This document shows positions 1 to 9,651 of a stretch of 64,000 nucleotides of DNA, piece after piece. The notes beneath the pieces were generated by a model that ran no database searches, was not told where the DNA came from, and saw nothing but the letters and a program-made list of their open reading frames with translations. The stretch lies in assembly GCA_016213775.1 (NCBI GenBank), contig JACQZR010000039.1, positions 1 through 64,000 of the forward strand. The letters run 5' to 3'. The stretch's first letter is position 1. Each line of letters opens with the position of its first letter. Source of the DNA: Acidobacteriota bacterium (GTDB lineage: Bacteria; Acidobacteriota; Terriglobia; Bryobacterales; Bryobacteraceae). A program made the position numbers and the translations under genes.

Positions 1-516
1 CGGCCTCGAGCGGCGCGTTGAAGCTGTAGCTGAGTACATATGGTCCCGTATCCGGCAGAATCCAAATCGGCACCATGAAGAAGGCGTATTTGATACGGAG
101 GGCAATCTGGATGTGCGGCCGTCCGGCAGTTACTTCGGCGGGGAGGAAGAACGTTCGCGGGCGCGGGATCTGCGCGTCTTCATAAGAGTTCCAGTTACTG
201 GACGCGCCAGCCCGCCGCCCATTTACGTAAACCTCGTAGACGGTTTGAATCGTGCCCAGCGTCAAGGTCAACTGGGAATGGTCGGTTCCCTGCGGAAGCT
301 CCACCTTTCGGCGCAACCAATGCGGCTGCAGCAAGTGGCTTTCGCCAAGAGGTAGATTGAGCGTCTTCCACTCGCGATCGTCGAAGTCCATTTCGGCATA
401 CTCGGCCGGTCACCGTAGGCGAGCCGCCAGTCTCCGCTTAGATCCAGCCACAATGCCGGCTGCAATTGCGCCGATGAAGGGATAGTCATCAATAGGGTAA
501 GAAGGACAGTTCTCAC
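1..516 (-). pseudogene. Sensor-7TM-PP2C paralogue 1 of the array (partial, frameshifted)
   Basis: This is the start of the leftmost array member; it runs off the window. It opens with GTG inside the GTGA overlap with the stop of the next gene, after GGAGG with 5-base spacing. A signal peptide (MRTVLLTLLMTIPSSAQ) is followed by the family motif LDLSGDWRLAYGDRP. At about 404-409 one base is missing. After that point the homologous frame (EYAEMDFDDREWKTLNLP, then VYEVYVNGRRAG) continues open to position 1. Only the ectodomain lies inside the window, so the membrane and phosphatase parts cannot be judged. Either a true pseudogene or a base-calling error would explain the break. Confidence 0.75.
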
Positions 517-2359
517 GCCTGCCTCCGGACAGCCACCACGGTGATGTCATCGTTTTGTCCCCACTGCTGGGCGGCTGCGGCGATCGCGGACGCGGATTGC
601 ATGCTGATTGCACGGGTCCGGTCGAAGCCGAAGAGTTGTCCCTTTGCGTCGGCCGCTTCGACGACGCCGTCGGATAGAAAAGTGAGCGAACAACCTGGCG
701 GAATCGAATGGCGCGATTCGCTGTAGTCGACCTGGTGCGCCAACCCCAAGGGTAAGTTCGTGCTGACGGGCAATTCGACGCCCCCAGCGTAAGGCGCGAG
801 GTGGCCGGCGTTAGCGATCACAAGTTCACCGGAACGGTCCAAAAGCGCGGCGCAGCAGGTGACGAAGCCATCCCTCTGGCGGGCGAGAAGGGCGCTGTTC
901 AAATGACACAGCACTTCGCCCGGCTGCCGGGAATACTCGTTGTCGAGAGCGCCGGCAATGACCGCGACCGTCATTGCAGCGCCGAGTCCTTTCCCACTGA
1001 CATCGCCGACAATCACGAGCACCGAGCCGTCAGTACCGGGGAGGATGCGAAGAAATCGCCGCCAACCTGCCTGGCCGGATGATAGGCGCTTTCCAGGAGG
1101 AAGCCTGGAACATCGACGGCCTTGGGCACAAGCCGGGATTGCATGGAGCGCGCTGCGTCAAACTCGGCGCCCAGTTCCTCCTTTGCGCGCCATTCGTTCC
1201 AGATCTGGTGCAGTAGCAGAGAACACATCACGCCGATAATGATGATGGTCGCGATGGATTCGGTATCCAGCACATGGACGCCCCATTGCAGTGACATCGG
1301 CACAACGCGGAGAACGTCCGCGAGCAGAAGCGTGATGCCCCAGAACGCGAACGTTGCAGCGAGGAGGCGATGCCGCCCACCGCGAACGAACACCCAAAGA
1401 GCGAGGACGGTTTGTCCGGTAAGCCATCCGCCGAACAGGACTGTTCCGACACCTCCCACCGACGCGACCATCGGCGATGGCGCGGTGGCGACAGCCGCAA
1501 TGAATATCGGGACGGGCCATACTACGCCAACCACATTCAGCCAGCGGATTGTCCATCGTGGTACGTCAAAGGCCGCCCCGAGGAATTCATTGATTGCGAC
1601 GTTGAGGAAGACGGATCCGGCGCACCATCCCATCCAGTAGACCGAGTCCGGCCAATCGGTCCTCCAGTAGATGGGAGCCAATCCCCACAACGAGTTCGTG
1701 CCCCACAGCAGTGCAAATAACGAGAACCATTTCAGGACCGGCGCTCCACGCACCTTCAGCCACAGGATCACCAAAAGCAATCCGAGCAATGTTTCCAGCA
1801 GGCAAAACACAAACCACAAACTGAAGGCCAGCCGCTCCGATGCGATAGCGTGCGCCTCGCGGACCCGCATGAATTCGCGGCTGCCGATCTCCATGTCGAA
1901 TCGCAGTTGCGGATGGAATGCGATTCCGGCAGCGTAGCCTGGCGGAAGCCACCCGCGCCATGCGATGAGCGCCGTGGATCCCGGGGTTACCAATCCGTCG
2001 GGCAGGTCGAAGACCACCGTCGCGTAGCGTTTGCGGACGTCAGCGTGTGGCGGGAAACGGCCATGGCTTCCTACTCGCACGCCGTTGATCCACACTTCCT
2101 GTGGGATGGCGTCGGCATTCTCGCGAGACACGCGAACCGCAAGCGGGCTGCTGTCTGGAGGAACGGACACTCGCTCGCGAATCCACAGGAAGCCGTCGGA
2201 AGAGTATGGCGGAACGGGAAGCAGATCCGCTGTCAGTTGAGGCCAGCCGGCGTCGTCGAACGTTCGATCCGCCCACTTCAGGTTGTCGCCGAAGTGATAT
2301 CGCGTCTGGCCGTACGCTGTGAAGGTGAAGCACAGCAGGAGAATGGAATAGAGCCTCAT
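513..2359 (-). pseudogene. Sensor-7TM-SpoIIE phosphatase paralogue 2 (frameshifted in PP2C domain)
   Basis: One family gene is split by a single missing base near 1048. The first frame (1013-2359, 448 residues) has a signal peptide, an ectodomain of the GDNLKWADRTFDDAGW subtype, seven hydrophobic helices, a coiled linker and the PP2C motif VGGDFF, then runs out of frame and stops at 1013. The second frame carries the rest: GDVSGKG, SDGVVEA and GQNDDITVV, ending at 513. Restoring one C gives about 615 residues, normal for the array. At 1013-1016 the early stop overlaps an in-frame GTG of the second part (GTGA), so two separate products are conceivable. The second would lack the first metal-binding Asp. 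It starts in an ATGA overlap with the previous gene, behind AGGAGG. Confidence 0.8.
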
Positions 2360-4200
2360 CCCGGCCTCCTGATCGTCACGACGGTAATGTCGTCATTCTG
2401 GCCCCATGCTTTGGCGGCGGCAGCGATCTCCCGTGCGGACTTCATCGAGATCTCCCGCGTCCGGTCGAAGCCGAACAGTTCGCGCTGGGCGTTCTCGGCT
2501 TCGACGACGCCGTCGGAGACGATGGTCAACTGCCCGCCCGGAGCGAGCCTGAAACTGGATTCGGCCCAAGTGCTGTCCGGCACGATCCCGAGCGGCAGCC
2601 CGGCTTCCACATTGAGTTCCGCCCCCTGACAATAAGGCGCCAGGTGCCCGGCGTTGGCGACGGTCACCGTGTGGGCAACGATGCGGACGCAACAGCAAGT
2701 GACGAAACCGCCTGCGGCATGGCGCAACACGCCGGCGTTTAGAGAGGCGAGAATGGCCGCCGGAGAGGACGATCGTTCATTCTCGAGGATCCCGATCGCC
2801 ACCGAGACCAGCATCGCGGCTTTCAAGCCCTTTCCACTCACGTCTCCCACCACCACGGTAAGAGCGCCGTCCGGTTCCTCGCGGGTCCAGTGGAAATCGC
2901 CGCCCACTTCGAACGCAGGCTCATACACCGTATCGAGCTCGCAACCACCCATGCGGACCGTACCACCCCCGCCGAGCAGGAACCGCTGGGCGTTGCGAGC
3001 CGACTCCATCTCACCCGCCAGCCGCTGCTGCTCCCGGCGCTGCGCGGCGGTCTGCTGGAGCAGGAAAGTGACCATCACGGCCGCCACGCCGAGCACCATC
3101 AGGTGGCGGGACGAACAGAAGTAGCTCCCGAACTGCAGTAGATACTCGCCGGAACCGGCGGCTCCCGGGTAGATCCGGCTGGCGATCTGCTCGACCGCGG
3201 ACAGCGACAGAGCCAGAAGAAAGACATGCCGCCCGAGCGGCGCCCGTGCCGTGGCTGCGCGGGTCCAGGAGGCCGCCACGAGAGCCAGGGAAAGGCCGGC
3301 CGTGGCGAACGTGAAATAGCCGAAATGCTGACTCAGGCGAAATGGAAGTTGCAGCCACAACCAGGCGAGCCAGATGGCGGCATGGACCCAGGGCAGGCGG
3401 AATCCGAGCGCCGCCACGACAAACGATGTCGACATCGCTAACGCGCCGTAGCGCGTCAGGATCTGCAGCCAGATGAAGCCGTCGCGCGTGAACGGCCGGG
3501 CATCGGGCGCGATGAGCAGGATTGCCTGCAGGCCGTAGGCGGAGGTAGCGGCGAGGTAACCGCAAAGCCAGAGCAGCTCAGTGCGGTCGCGCTCGCCGAT
3601 CCACGCCAGCAACAAAGGGATGCACAACATGAGGCCGATGACACAGAGGATCAGCGTGGGGGTGTGCTGGGAGCGGCTCAGTTGCAGATCGCGTGCCCCT
3701 TCGCCGACTGGCGCGAGCGTCCGGTCAGTGAGCAGGTAGAGTCCCGGACCAGCGGACCGCCAGAACAGGGATGCGCGCGCCCCGCCTCCGAGGGAAAGGA
3801 CGATGGTTTGGGTCTTACCCGGGACGAAGGCATCGGCCGGTATGGGGAAAGTGCGGGTTCTCATCAACTGCGTGAGGGAAGCGTCGTCGAAATCTCCGAC
3901 CTTGGCGATGCGCCGGCCATTGACGAACACCTCGTAGGTAAATGCGAAACAACCGAGGGTCAAAGCCAATTGAGCACGGTTGGCGTCGTCAGGCAGGTCT
4001 ACGGTTCGCCTGAGCCGGCGTTGCCGGCGCTGCGGCTGCGTGAAATCCACAGGTGTCCACTGGCTGTCGTCATAGTCCGGCCGGAAAATCTCAGGCCCGG
4101 CACCAGCGCTGCCACGCCAGCCCTGCTTCAGATCGATGTACAACCCAGGCTGGCCAGCCAACGGAATGGAAAGCAAAGCCAGCAGTAAGCAACGGATCAT
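2356..4200 (-). CDS. Membrane sensor with SpoIIE-type PP2C phosphatase domain (paralogue 3)
   Basis: 614 residues. Signal peptide 1-16; beta-rich ectodomain about 17-170, resembling the jelly-roll sensor domains of 7TMR-DISM receptors (FRPDYDDSQW, YEVFVNGRRIAK); hydrophobic helices about 181-382; short coiled linker 385-405; SpoIIE/PP2C domain 425-612. The metal-binding motifs are present: VGGDF 432-436, GDVSGKG 452-458, SDGVVEA 562-568, NDD 602-604. The family dephosphorylates phospho-STAS proteins in partner switching; here the signal would come from the periplasm. The ATG overlaps the previous stop (ATGA), with GGAGG 8 bases upstream inside the last codons of that gene. The ligand is unknown. 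Confidence 0.88.
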   Translation of the reverse strand: MIRCLLLALLSIPLAGQPGLYIDLKQGWRGSAGAGPEIFRPDYDDSQWTPVDFTQPQRRQRRLRRTVDLPDDANRAQLALTLGCFAFTYEVFVNGRRIAKVGDFDDASLTQLMRTRTFPIPADAFVPGKTQTIVLSLGGGARASLFWRSAGPGLYLLTDRTLAPVGEGARDLQLSRSQHTPTLILCVIGLMLCIPLLLAWIGERDRTELLWLCGYLAATSAYGLQAILLIAPDARPFTRDGFIWLQILTRYGALAMSTSFVVAALGFRLPWVHAAIWLAWLWLQLPFRLSQHFGYFTFATAGLSLALVAASWTRAATARAPLGRHVFLLALSLSAVEQIASRIYPGAAGSGEYLLQFGSYFCSSRHLMVLGVAAVMVTFLLQQTAAQRREQQRLAGEMESARNAQRFLLGGGGTVRMGGCELDTVYEPAFEVGGDFHWTREEPDGALTVVVGDVSGKGLKAAMLVSVAIGILENERSSSPAAILASLNAGVLRHAAGGFVTCCCVRIVAHTVTVANAGHLAPYCQGAELNVEAGLPLGIVPDSTWAESSFRLAPGGQLTIVSDGVVEAENAQRELFGFDRTREISMKSAREIAAAAKAWGQNDDITVVTIRRPG

Positions 4201-6008
4201 GGAGCGCTCCTCCGCACCGTCACAACGGTGATGTCGTCGTCCTGGCCCCAGACTTTGGCGGCGTCCGCGATCTCGTGGGCGGATTTGAGGCTGATCTCGC
4301 CCGCCCTTTCAAAGCCGAACAGTTCGCCGTGTGCATTTCGCGCTTCCACGACACCATCGGAGAGAAACACAATGCGATCACCAGGATGAAGGTGTCGCGT
4401 CATGGTCGGATATTCGGCGTCGGGAACGACACCCAGCGGGAGGCCCGAGGGGACATCGATTTCGAGGCCGTTGCAATAGGCCGGCGGATTTCCGGCATTG
4501 GCGAAGGTAGCGCTCCCATCGTTCGAGAAGAGGGCTACACAACAGGTGACAAAGCCTCCCTGGAGCTGACGGTGCAACGACCTGTTCAGTTCCAGCAGCA
4601 CGCTGCCTGGCTCATCGGATTTGCGATTGAGGAGAATGCCGGCAATGACACTGACAAGCATCGCCGCGCGCAATCCTTTTCCGCTGACGTCGCCAGAGAG
4701 CACGAGCCGTCCGCCACCATCGCAATCGAAGATACGGAAGAAGTCGCCACCTACCTCGTCCGCGGGATGGTAGGCCGTCTCGATTTCATAATCCGGCGTC
4801 ACGAGGTCGTCGCGCGTCAGGAGCAATTCCTGCACCTCGCGGGCGGCGGCCAACTGTCCCTGCAATCGGGCGGCTACACCCTCTGACTGCCTGAGCCTGT
4901 AGAGGCGCACGCCGACGAGTACGGCGCCGAACGCGATGTTGCCCAATAAGCTTCGATTGAACGTCGCGTCCCCGATGTTGATCCCTTGATTGGACCCAAG
5001 CACTCGTGACACATCGAACAGGAAGATGACAGCCAGACCGACCGGCAGTAGACGCGATACGACGCCATGCCCACGTTGTTGAACGAGGATCGCCAGAACC
5101 ACCGGAAGATTCAGGGCGACAAGAACCTGAAATGCACCATGCAACAGTGGCAACCACGATGGAGCGGTGAGCATCAGCGAGGCGAGCGCGATCCCGAAGA
5201 AGTAGACGAAATTGATCAGTTGCATCAGGCGAAGCCACCATCTGGTGGCGACGCCGGCCAGGTGAGCGAGGAGTTCGAAATACACGACACACCCCAACGC
5301 CGTGAGGAATGCCGTTGTCGCGAAGCTGGTATTGTAAATGTCGAAGTAAAAGCCGGTGGAGAAAGCGGCGGCGTTGGCCGCATGAAGGAACAGATAAAGG
5401 GTGAGTAAGCGGAACTCCCGCTCGCCTCCATGTGTCTGGCCACCCATCCATAGAAAGAGGATGAGAAGCAGGGTGATGGACATGCCCCATTGCCGGCCGC
5501 GAACCAGGGACCGGACGCGATCGTAATAAATGGGAGTTTCGCCTTCGTTGTGGAGGAATAGTGGAGGCGCTGCACGGAAATCCGTCAGCCTGCGCAGGTC
5601 TCGACCGGGAAACCACCAGATGCGCAGCGCTACCGTGATGACCTTTCCCGGCGCCGCCAGATCAGCCGGTATGGCCCAAGCGCGGTAGTTGCCATTCACG
5701 TCACGCAGGCGCGGCGGAAGGCTACCGTTGCCGCCGATCAAGCGGCCCTCCGCGTAGACCTCCATGACGGCGCGTGATCCACCAATTACGGGGTCGACGA
5801 ATTTCTCCGGGAGCCGCACCTTGTAGCGCGCCCAGCACCATGTCTCGAGCAGATGCGCATTCACGTCCACCGTGCTGTTCCCGTCAATCCAGCCGCTATC
5901 GTCGAAGTTCGGATCCGCCCAAAGCATGTCGTCGCCGTAGTGGAACTTGACGGACTCCACCTGGGCCGTGGCAGAGGATGCCAGTAGCAGGAGCAGCACG
6001 ACGATCAT
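4197..6008 (-). CDS. Membrane sensor with SpoIIE-type PP2C phosphatase domain (paralogue 4)
   Basis: 603 residues with the array architecture: signal peptide (MIVVLLLLLASSATAQ), ectodomain, seven-helix region, coiled linker, PP2C. The ectodomain is the second subtype (GDDMLWADPNFDDSGW, then WARYKVRLPEKF), shared with paralogue 2, and lacks the LDLSGEWR opening of the others. PP2C motifs VGGDFF, GDVSGKGLRAAM, SDGVVEA and GQDDDITVV are intact, so activity is expected. It starts in an ATGA overlap; its Shine-Dalgarno (AGGGAAGG, 7-base spacing) lies in a short C-terminal extension of the preceding gene rather than in the usual Arg-Arg codons. Confidence 0.88.
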   Translation of the reverse strand: MIVVLLLLLASSATAQVESVKFHYGDDMLWADPNFDDSGWIDGNSTVDVNAHLLETWCWARYKVRLPEKFVDPVIGGSRAVMEVYAEGRLIGGNGSLPPRLRDVNGNYRAWAIPADLAAPGKVITVALRIWWFPGRDLRRLTDFRAAPPLFLHNEGETPIYYDRVRSLVRGRQWGMSITLLLILFLWMGGQTHGGEREFRLLTLYLFLHAANAAAFSTGFYFDIYNTSFATTAFLTALGCVVYFELLAHLAGVATRWWLRLMQLINFVYFFGIALASLMLTAPSWLPLLHGAFQVLVALNLPVVLAILVQQRGHGVVSRLLPVGLAVIFLFDVSRVLGSNQGINIGDATFNRSLLGNIAFGAVLVGVRLYRLRQSEGVAARLQGQLAAAREVQELLLTRDDLVTPDYEIETAYHPADEVGGDFFRIFDCDGGGRLVLSGDVSGKGLRAAMLVSVIAGILLNRKSDEPGSVLLELNRSLHRQLQGGFVTCCVALFSNDGSATFANAGNPPAYCNGLEIDVPSGLPLGVVPDAEYPTMTRHLHPGDRIVFLSDGVVEARNAHGELFGFERAGEISLKSAHEIADAAKVWGQDDDITVVTVRRSAP

Positions 6009-7810
6009 GCGAGAACCTTCCCTGGCAATGTCGCACGCCGCACGGTGACGACCGTGATGTCGTCGTTTTGGCCCCAGTCCCTTGCGGCGTCAGCGATTTC
6101 CTGCGCGGATCTGGTGCTCATCTGACGAGTCCGGTCGAAGCCAAGCAACTCGCCTTTGGCGTTGGCCGATTCGATCACGCCATCAGAAATGAAGACGAAC
6201 TGCTCACCCTTCATCGGCGACTCCTGGTAGTCGGCATCGGGCACCACACCCAGTGGCAACCCAGACTCCACCACTACCTCCTCGCCATCGTCATAGGGCG
6301 CCGGGTGGCCAGCGTTGGCGACACGAGTTGTTCCGTCCGCATCGAAGCGGGCGCAGCAGCATGTGACAAACCCGCCGCCGGTGTGTCCCGTCAACCCTTC
6401 ATTCAACGCGCGCAGAATCGCGGCGGGCGAACTGGATTTCTCGTTGCGCAGCGCACCGATGGCCACCGAGACGAGCATCGCCGCCTTCAACCCCTTTCCA
6501 CTTACGTCCCCGATGACGACGACCAGCGAACCATCCGGGGTTGTGCGATTCCAATGGAAGTCTCCGCCGACTTCCTGCGCCGGCTCATAGACAGCATCCA
6601 GATCCCAGGCACCACTTTGGGCTGCGGCAGCGGGCAGCAGCAATTGCTGAACGGTTCGCGCCGCTTCCAGTTCGCCGGCCAGGCGCTGCTTCTCGCGGCG
6701 ATCCGCCAGCAGCCGTCGGAGGGACAGAAAAGCGAGCAGCACGGAAAGCACAATCAAAGCACTCGAGGTCAGGTTGAGGTCGTAGCCGTTCACTTCGATA
6801 CTCGTCGGCAGCGCGCGGAGGCCGACATTGAAGTGCGACATCGTGACCAGCAGCAGCGTAACCCAGGTGAGACGGTCCCGTTGGCGGTTCCGCTGCCATC
6901 CGAGGAACAGGAGCACGAGCACGGCGAAGTCAAAAAGCGCGGAGGCGCGGACCGGCAATCGTAGCAGTAAATGCAGCAACCAGTAGCTCCAGACAAGGCC
7001 GTGCATCCACCAGGTTCGAACGTTTGCGAAAGCCATGATGAGTTCGGCCAACGCGGCGCTGCTCAGCGCGTGTGCGAAATAGGCGGACAGAGGAGCTGGC
7101 AGAGGGTAGGAATCGAGCGAGATGGCGAGGTAGAAGCAGATATGGATAGCGCCACGGCTGATGGTGAGCAGACCCAGCCACCACAACTCCACGCGATCCT
7201 TTTCAGCGAGCCAGAGAAGCCAGAAGAGCAACGCGCACGCCAGCAGACTGGCCCAGAGCACTAGATTCGGCGCCTGGTTGGTTTTTTGTCGCAAGAGCAG
7301 AAGGAGGTTTTCGTCAACCAATGAAGGGGCTGAGCCGGTGACCGCATACGTTCCGCCCGGGAACAGCGACAGCGCCTGAGCAACATCCATGCGCTCTACG
7401 TGAACGGCCACATGCAGCCGGGCGGGAAGCGGGCCTGGCGGGAGAGGAAAGGTCCGCGAGTGGGCCAACTGCGCCTCGCGAAAATCGCCGAACTTGCCGG
7501 CAACGGCAACTCGTTCTCCGTTGATGTAAACCTCGTAAGCCTCACCCACTGGTCCTACCGTGAGGAAGGCTGTTGCCGGTGAAAATCCAACAGGGACATC
7601 GACGCCGCGTCGCAGCCAGTAAGTCCCGATGGGCGGCCGCTGCGTCCAAGGCAGGCGGACGGTCTTCCAGGTGCGATCGTCGAACTGCGGATCAGCATAC
7701 GCGGGACGGTCGTCCGCGCTCATACGCCACTCGCCGCTGAGGTCAAGCAAGGGGCCCGTCTGGGCGGAGAGCGAGGGCGCACAAGCGAAAAGCAGCAACA
7801 AGAGTTTCAT
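6005..7810 (-). CDS. Membrane sensor with SpoIIE-type PP2C phosphatase domain (paralogue 5)
   Basis: 601 residues. Signal peptide (MKLLLLLFACAPSLSAQ); ectodomain of the LDLSGEWRMSADDRPAYADP subtype with FDDRTWKTVRLPW and YEVYINGERVAV; seven hydrophobic helices; coiled linker; PP2C with VGGDF, GDVSGKGLKAAM, SDGVIES and GQNDDITVV. All metal-site Asp residues are present. After the usual VRR end it has an extra ATLPGKVLA tail, whose codons supply the ribosome-binding site of the next gene. ATGA overlap at its own start with GGAGG 5 bases upstream. Its ectodomain matches the broken paralogue 1 closely and is a good template for repairing that gene. Confidence 0.88.
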   Translation of the reverse strand: MKLLLLLFACAPSLSAQTGPLLDLSGEWRMSADDRPAYADPQFDDRTWKTVRLPWTQRPPIGTYWLRRGVDVPVGFSPATAFLTVGPVGEAYEVYINGERVAVAGKFGDFREAQLAHSRTFPLPPGPLPARLHVAVHVERMDVAQALSLFPGGTYAVTGSAPSLVDENLLLLLRQKTNQAPNLVLWASLLACALLFWLLWLAEKDRVELWWLGLLTISRGAIHICFYLAISLDSYPLPAPLSAYFAHALSSAALAELIMAFANVRTWWMHGLVWSYWLLHLLLRLPVRASALFDFAVLVLLFLGWQRNRQRDRLTWVTLLLVTMSHFNVGLRALPTSIEVNGYDLNLTSSALIVLSVLLAFLSLRRLLADRREKQRLAGELEAARTVQQLLLPAAAAQSGAWDLDAVYEPAQEVGGDFHWNRTTPDGSLVVVIGDVSGKGLKAAMLVSVAIGALRNEKSSSPAAILRALNEGLTGHTGGGFVTCCCARFDADGTTRVANAGHPAPYDDGEEVVVESGLPLGVVPDADYQESPMKGEQFVFISDGVIESANAKGELLGFDRTRQMSTRSAQEIADAARDWGQNDDITVVTVRRATLPGKVLA

Positions 7811-9651
7811 TTCGCCCTCCGCACCTTGACAACGGTGATGTCGTCGCTCTGGCCCCAGGCTTGGGCGGCAGAGACAATCTCCTGGGCGGACTGCTGGCTG
7901 ATGCCACAGGTGCGATCAAAGCCGAACAGTTCCGGCTGTGCGTTGGTAGCCTCCGGCACGCCATCAGTGAGCAAGGTGAAGGCTGAGCCTGGTTGGAGCG
8001 GCAACGCAACCTCGGAATATTCCACCCCCCGCACGACACCCAGCGGAAGGCCTGCCGCCACCTCGACCTCCAATCCTTGCGCATAAGGAGAGACGTGGCC
8101 CGCGTTGGCGATTCGCAGGCATCCGCCGGGCTCTGCTCGCGCGCAGCAAGCGGTGACAAAGCCGCCGCGCAGATGCGTGCACACAACCTCATTGAGATTG
8201 CTAAGCAGGGCCGCAGGCGACGTTTCCGTTTCGCGTTCCAAAGCGCCGTGGATTAGAGAAACGAGCATCGCTGCTTTGAGGCCCTTGCCGCTGACGTCTC
8301 CGATTAGTATCAACCGCGCGCCATCCGGTTCTACGCGCGACCAATAGAAATCGCCACCAACTTCCTGAGCAGGCACGTAGCGTGCGTCAATCGCCCATTC
8401 GCTTCCGCCGGGGCTGGATTGGGCATTCAGAAGGAGCGATTGGACTGCCCTCGCAGACTCCATCTCTGAACCCAGCCTCTGACGTTCGCCCCAATCCGCG
8501 GCCGACCGGCGAAGCACATCGGCCATCATCAGAAATCCGATGAGCACCTGAGCCCAATTGTCGACACGGAACACCAAAGGACCAATACTGACCGCCGGCC
8601 CGGTAAAGTGAAATGTACTGGACATCAGGAAACTGCCGCAGAATGCGAGGATCAGGGCGAAGATGCCGGCGCCCGTCTGACGGCCAGCGAGAATTCTCCA
8701 CACTGCCAGCCCGCCGGCCACACCGAGCGTCGACAAATCGCCGAGAATATAAATCGGGCGACCAGGAAAGTACGGAATGGCGCAAATAGCGGGGAAGAAA
8801 AGGACGGGAAGAATCAGCCAGCCACGACTCACGCGGTTTATCATTGCCAGCGTGAACCCGAGGATCGCGATTTCGCCAAGATAGAATGTGCCTTCTTCGG
8901 CGGAAGCAACCCACCGCAGGTCGGTGGACGTTGGATAGATCGTGCTCCAGTGGAGTGCCAGGAAGATGGCGGAGGAAGCTGCGAATGAAACAAAGGCACT
9001 CCCCAACCACAGAGCTGCCGTCCAACCTCCTCTATTACGCCAAACGAAGAACAAGGCCGCGGCGAATACGAGATCGAGCAACAGGGTTGCGGCTCTCGGG
9101 AAGGTGGCCACCCGGCGGCGGTCGATCTCTCCGGCTACCGCAACCTTGGCTGCCTGCAGACTGGTCACGCGATAGAGTGCGGACGTTCGCACGACTTCGG
9201 AGGAGGCGTGCCTCGGAGCAACGTCCATCCGAAAGGCAATGTATAGCGTGGGGCTGGACCGAAGTATGCCGGCCGGGATCGGAAACGAATACATACAGGG
9301 CAGGACCACGTTTCCCATCCGAAAGTTGGGCGTGCTGCCCAAATGCAGGCCGTTCAAGTACACTTCATACTCGCCGGGCATCGTCCCCAGGACAAGCGCC
9401 TGTGGAGCGTCCACACTACCGGCAGGAATCTGAATTGTGCGGGTAAGCCAGTACATTCCGAATGGAAGATCGGAGACCGGGAGCGTCACCGATTTCCATG
9501 TGCCGGTATTCCCGCCCGCTTGCGCAAAGGCGGGGTTGTCGCCCTCGATCATGCGCCAGCCACTGCTCAAATCAGCCTCGAGCGAGCGTTCAGCCGGTTG
9601 AGCGGGGAGCAAGGGAGACAAGAGAATCAGATGCAGCAAGGCCCGCGTCAT
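7807..9651 (-). CDS. Membrane sensor with SpoIIE-type PP2C phosphatase domain (paralogue 6)
   Basis: 614 residues. Signal peptide ending near LLPAQPAE, then an LSSGWRMIEGDNPAFAQ ectodomain with YEVYLNGLHLG, seven hydrophobic helices, a coiled linker (RQRLGSEMESARAVQSLLL) and PP2C with VGGDFYW, GDVSGKGLKAAM, TDGVPEA and GQSDDITVV. The SDG of most siblings is TDG here and VVEA is VPEA, but the metal Asp is kept. The start lies in an ATGA overlap, with AGGAGG 8 bases upstream in the tail of the preceding gene. Predicted inner-membrane protein with periplasmic sensing and cytoplasmic phosphatase output. Confidence 0.87.
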   Translation of the reverse strand: MTRALLHLILLSPLLPAQPAERSLEADLSSGWRMIEGDNPAFAQAGGNTGTWKSVTLPVSDLPFGMYWLTRTIQIPAGSVDAPQALVLGTMPGEYEVYLNGLHLGSTPNFRMGNVVLPCMYSFPIPAGILRSSPTLYIAFRMDVAPRHASSEVVRTSALYRVTSLQAAKVAVAGEIDRRRVATFPRAATLLLDLVFAAALFFVWRNRGGWTAALWLGSAFVSFAASSAIFLALHWSTIYPTSTDLRWVASAEEGTFYLGEIAILGFTLAMINRVSRGWLILPVLFFPAICAIPYFPGRPIYILGDLSTLGVAGGLAVWRILAGRQTGAGIFALILAFCGSFLMSSTFHFTGPAVSIGPLVFRVDNWAQVLIGFLMMADVLRRSAADWGERQRLGSEMESARAVQSLLLNAQSSPGGSEWAIDARYVPAQEVGGDFYWSRVEPDGARLILIGDVSGKGLKAAMLVSLIHGALERETETSPAALLSNLNEVVCTHLRGGFVTACCARAEPGGCLRIANAGHVSPYAQGLEVEVAAGLPLGVVRGVEYSEVALPLQPGSAFTLLTDGVPEATNAQPELFGFDRTCGISQQSAQEIVSAAQAWGQSDDITVVKVRRAK

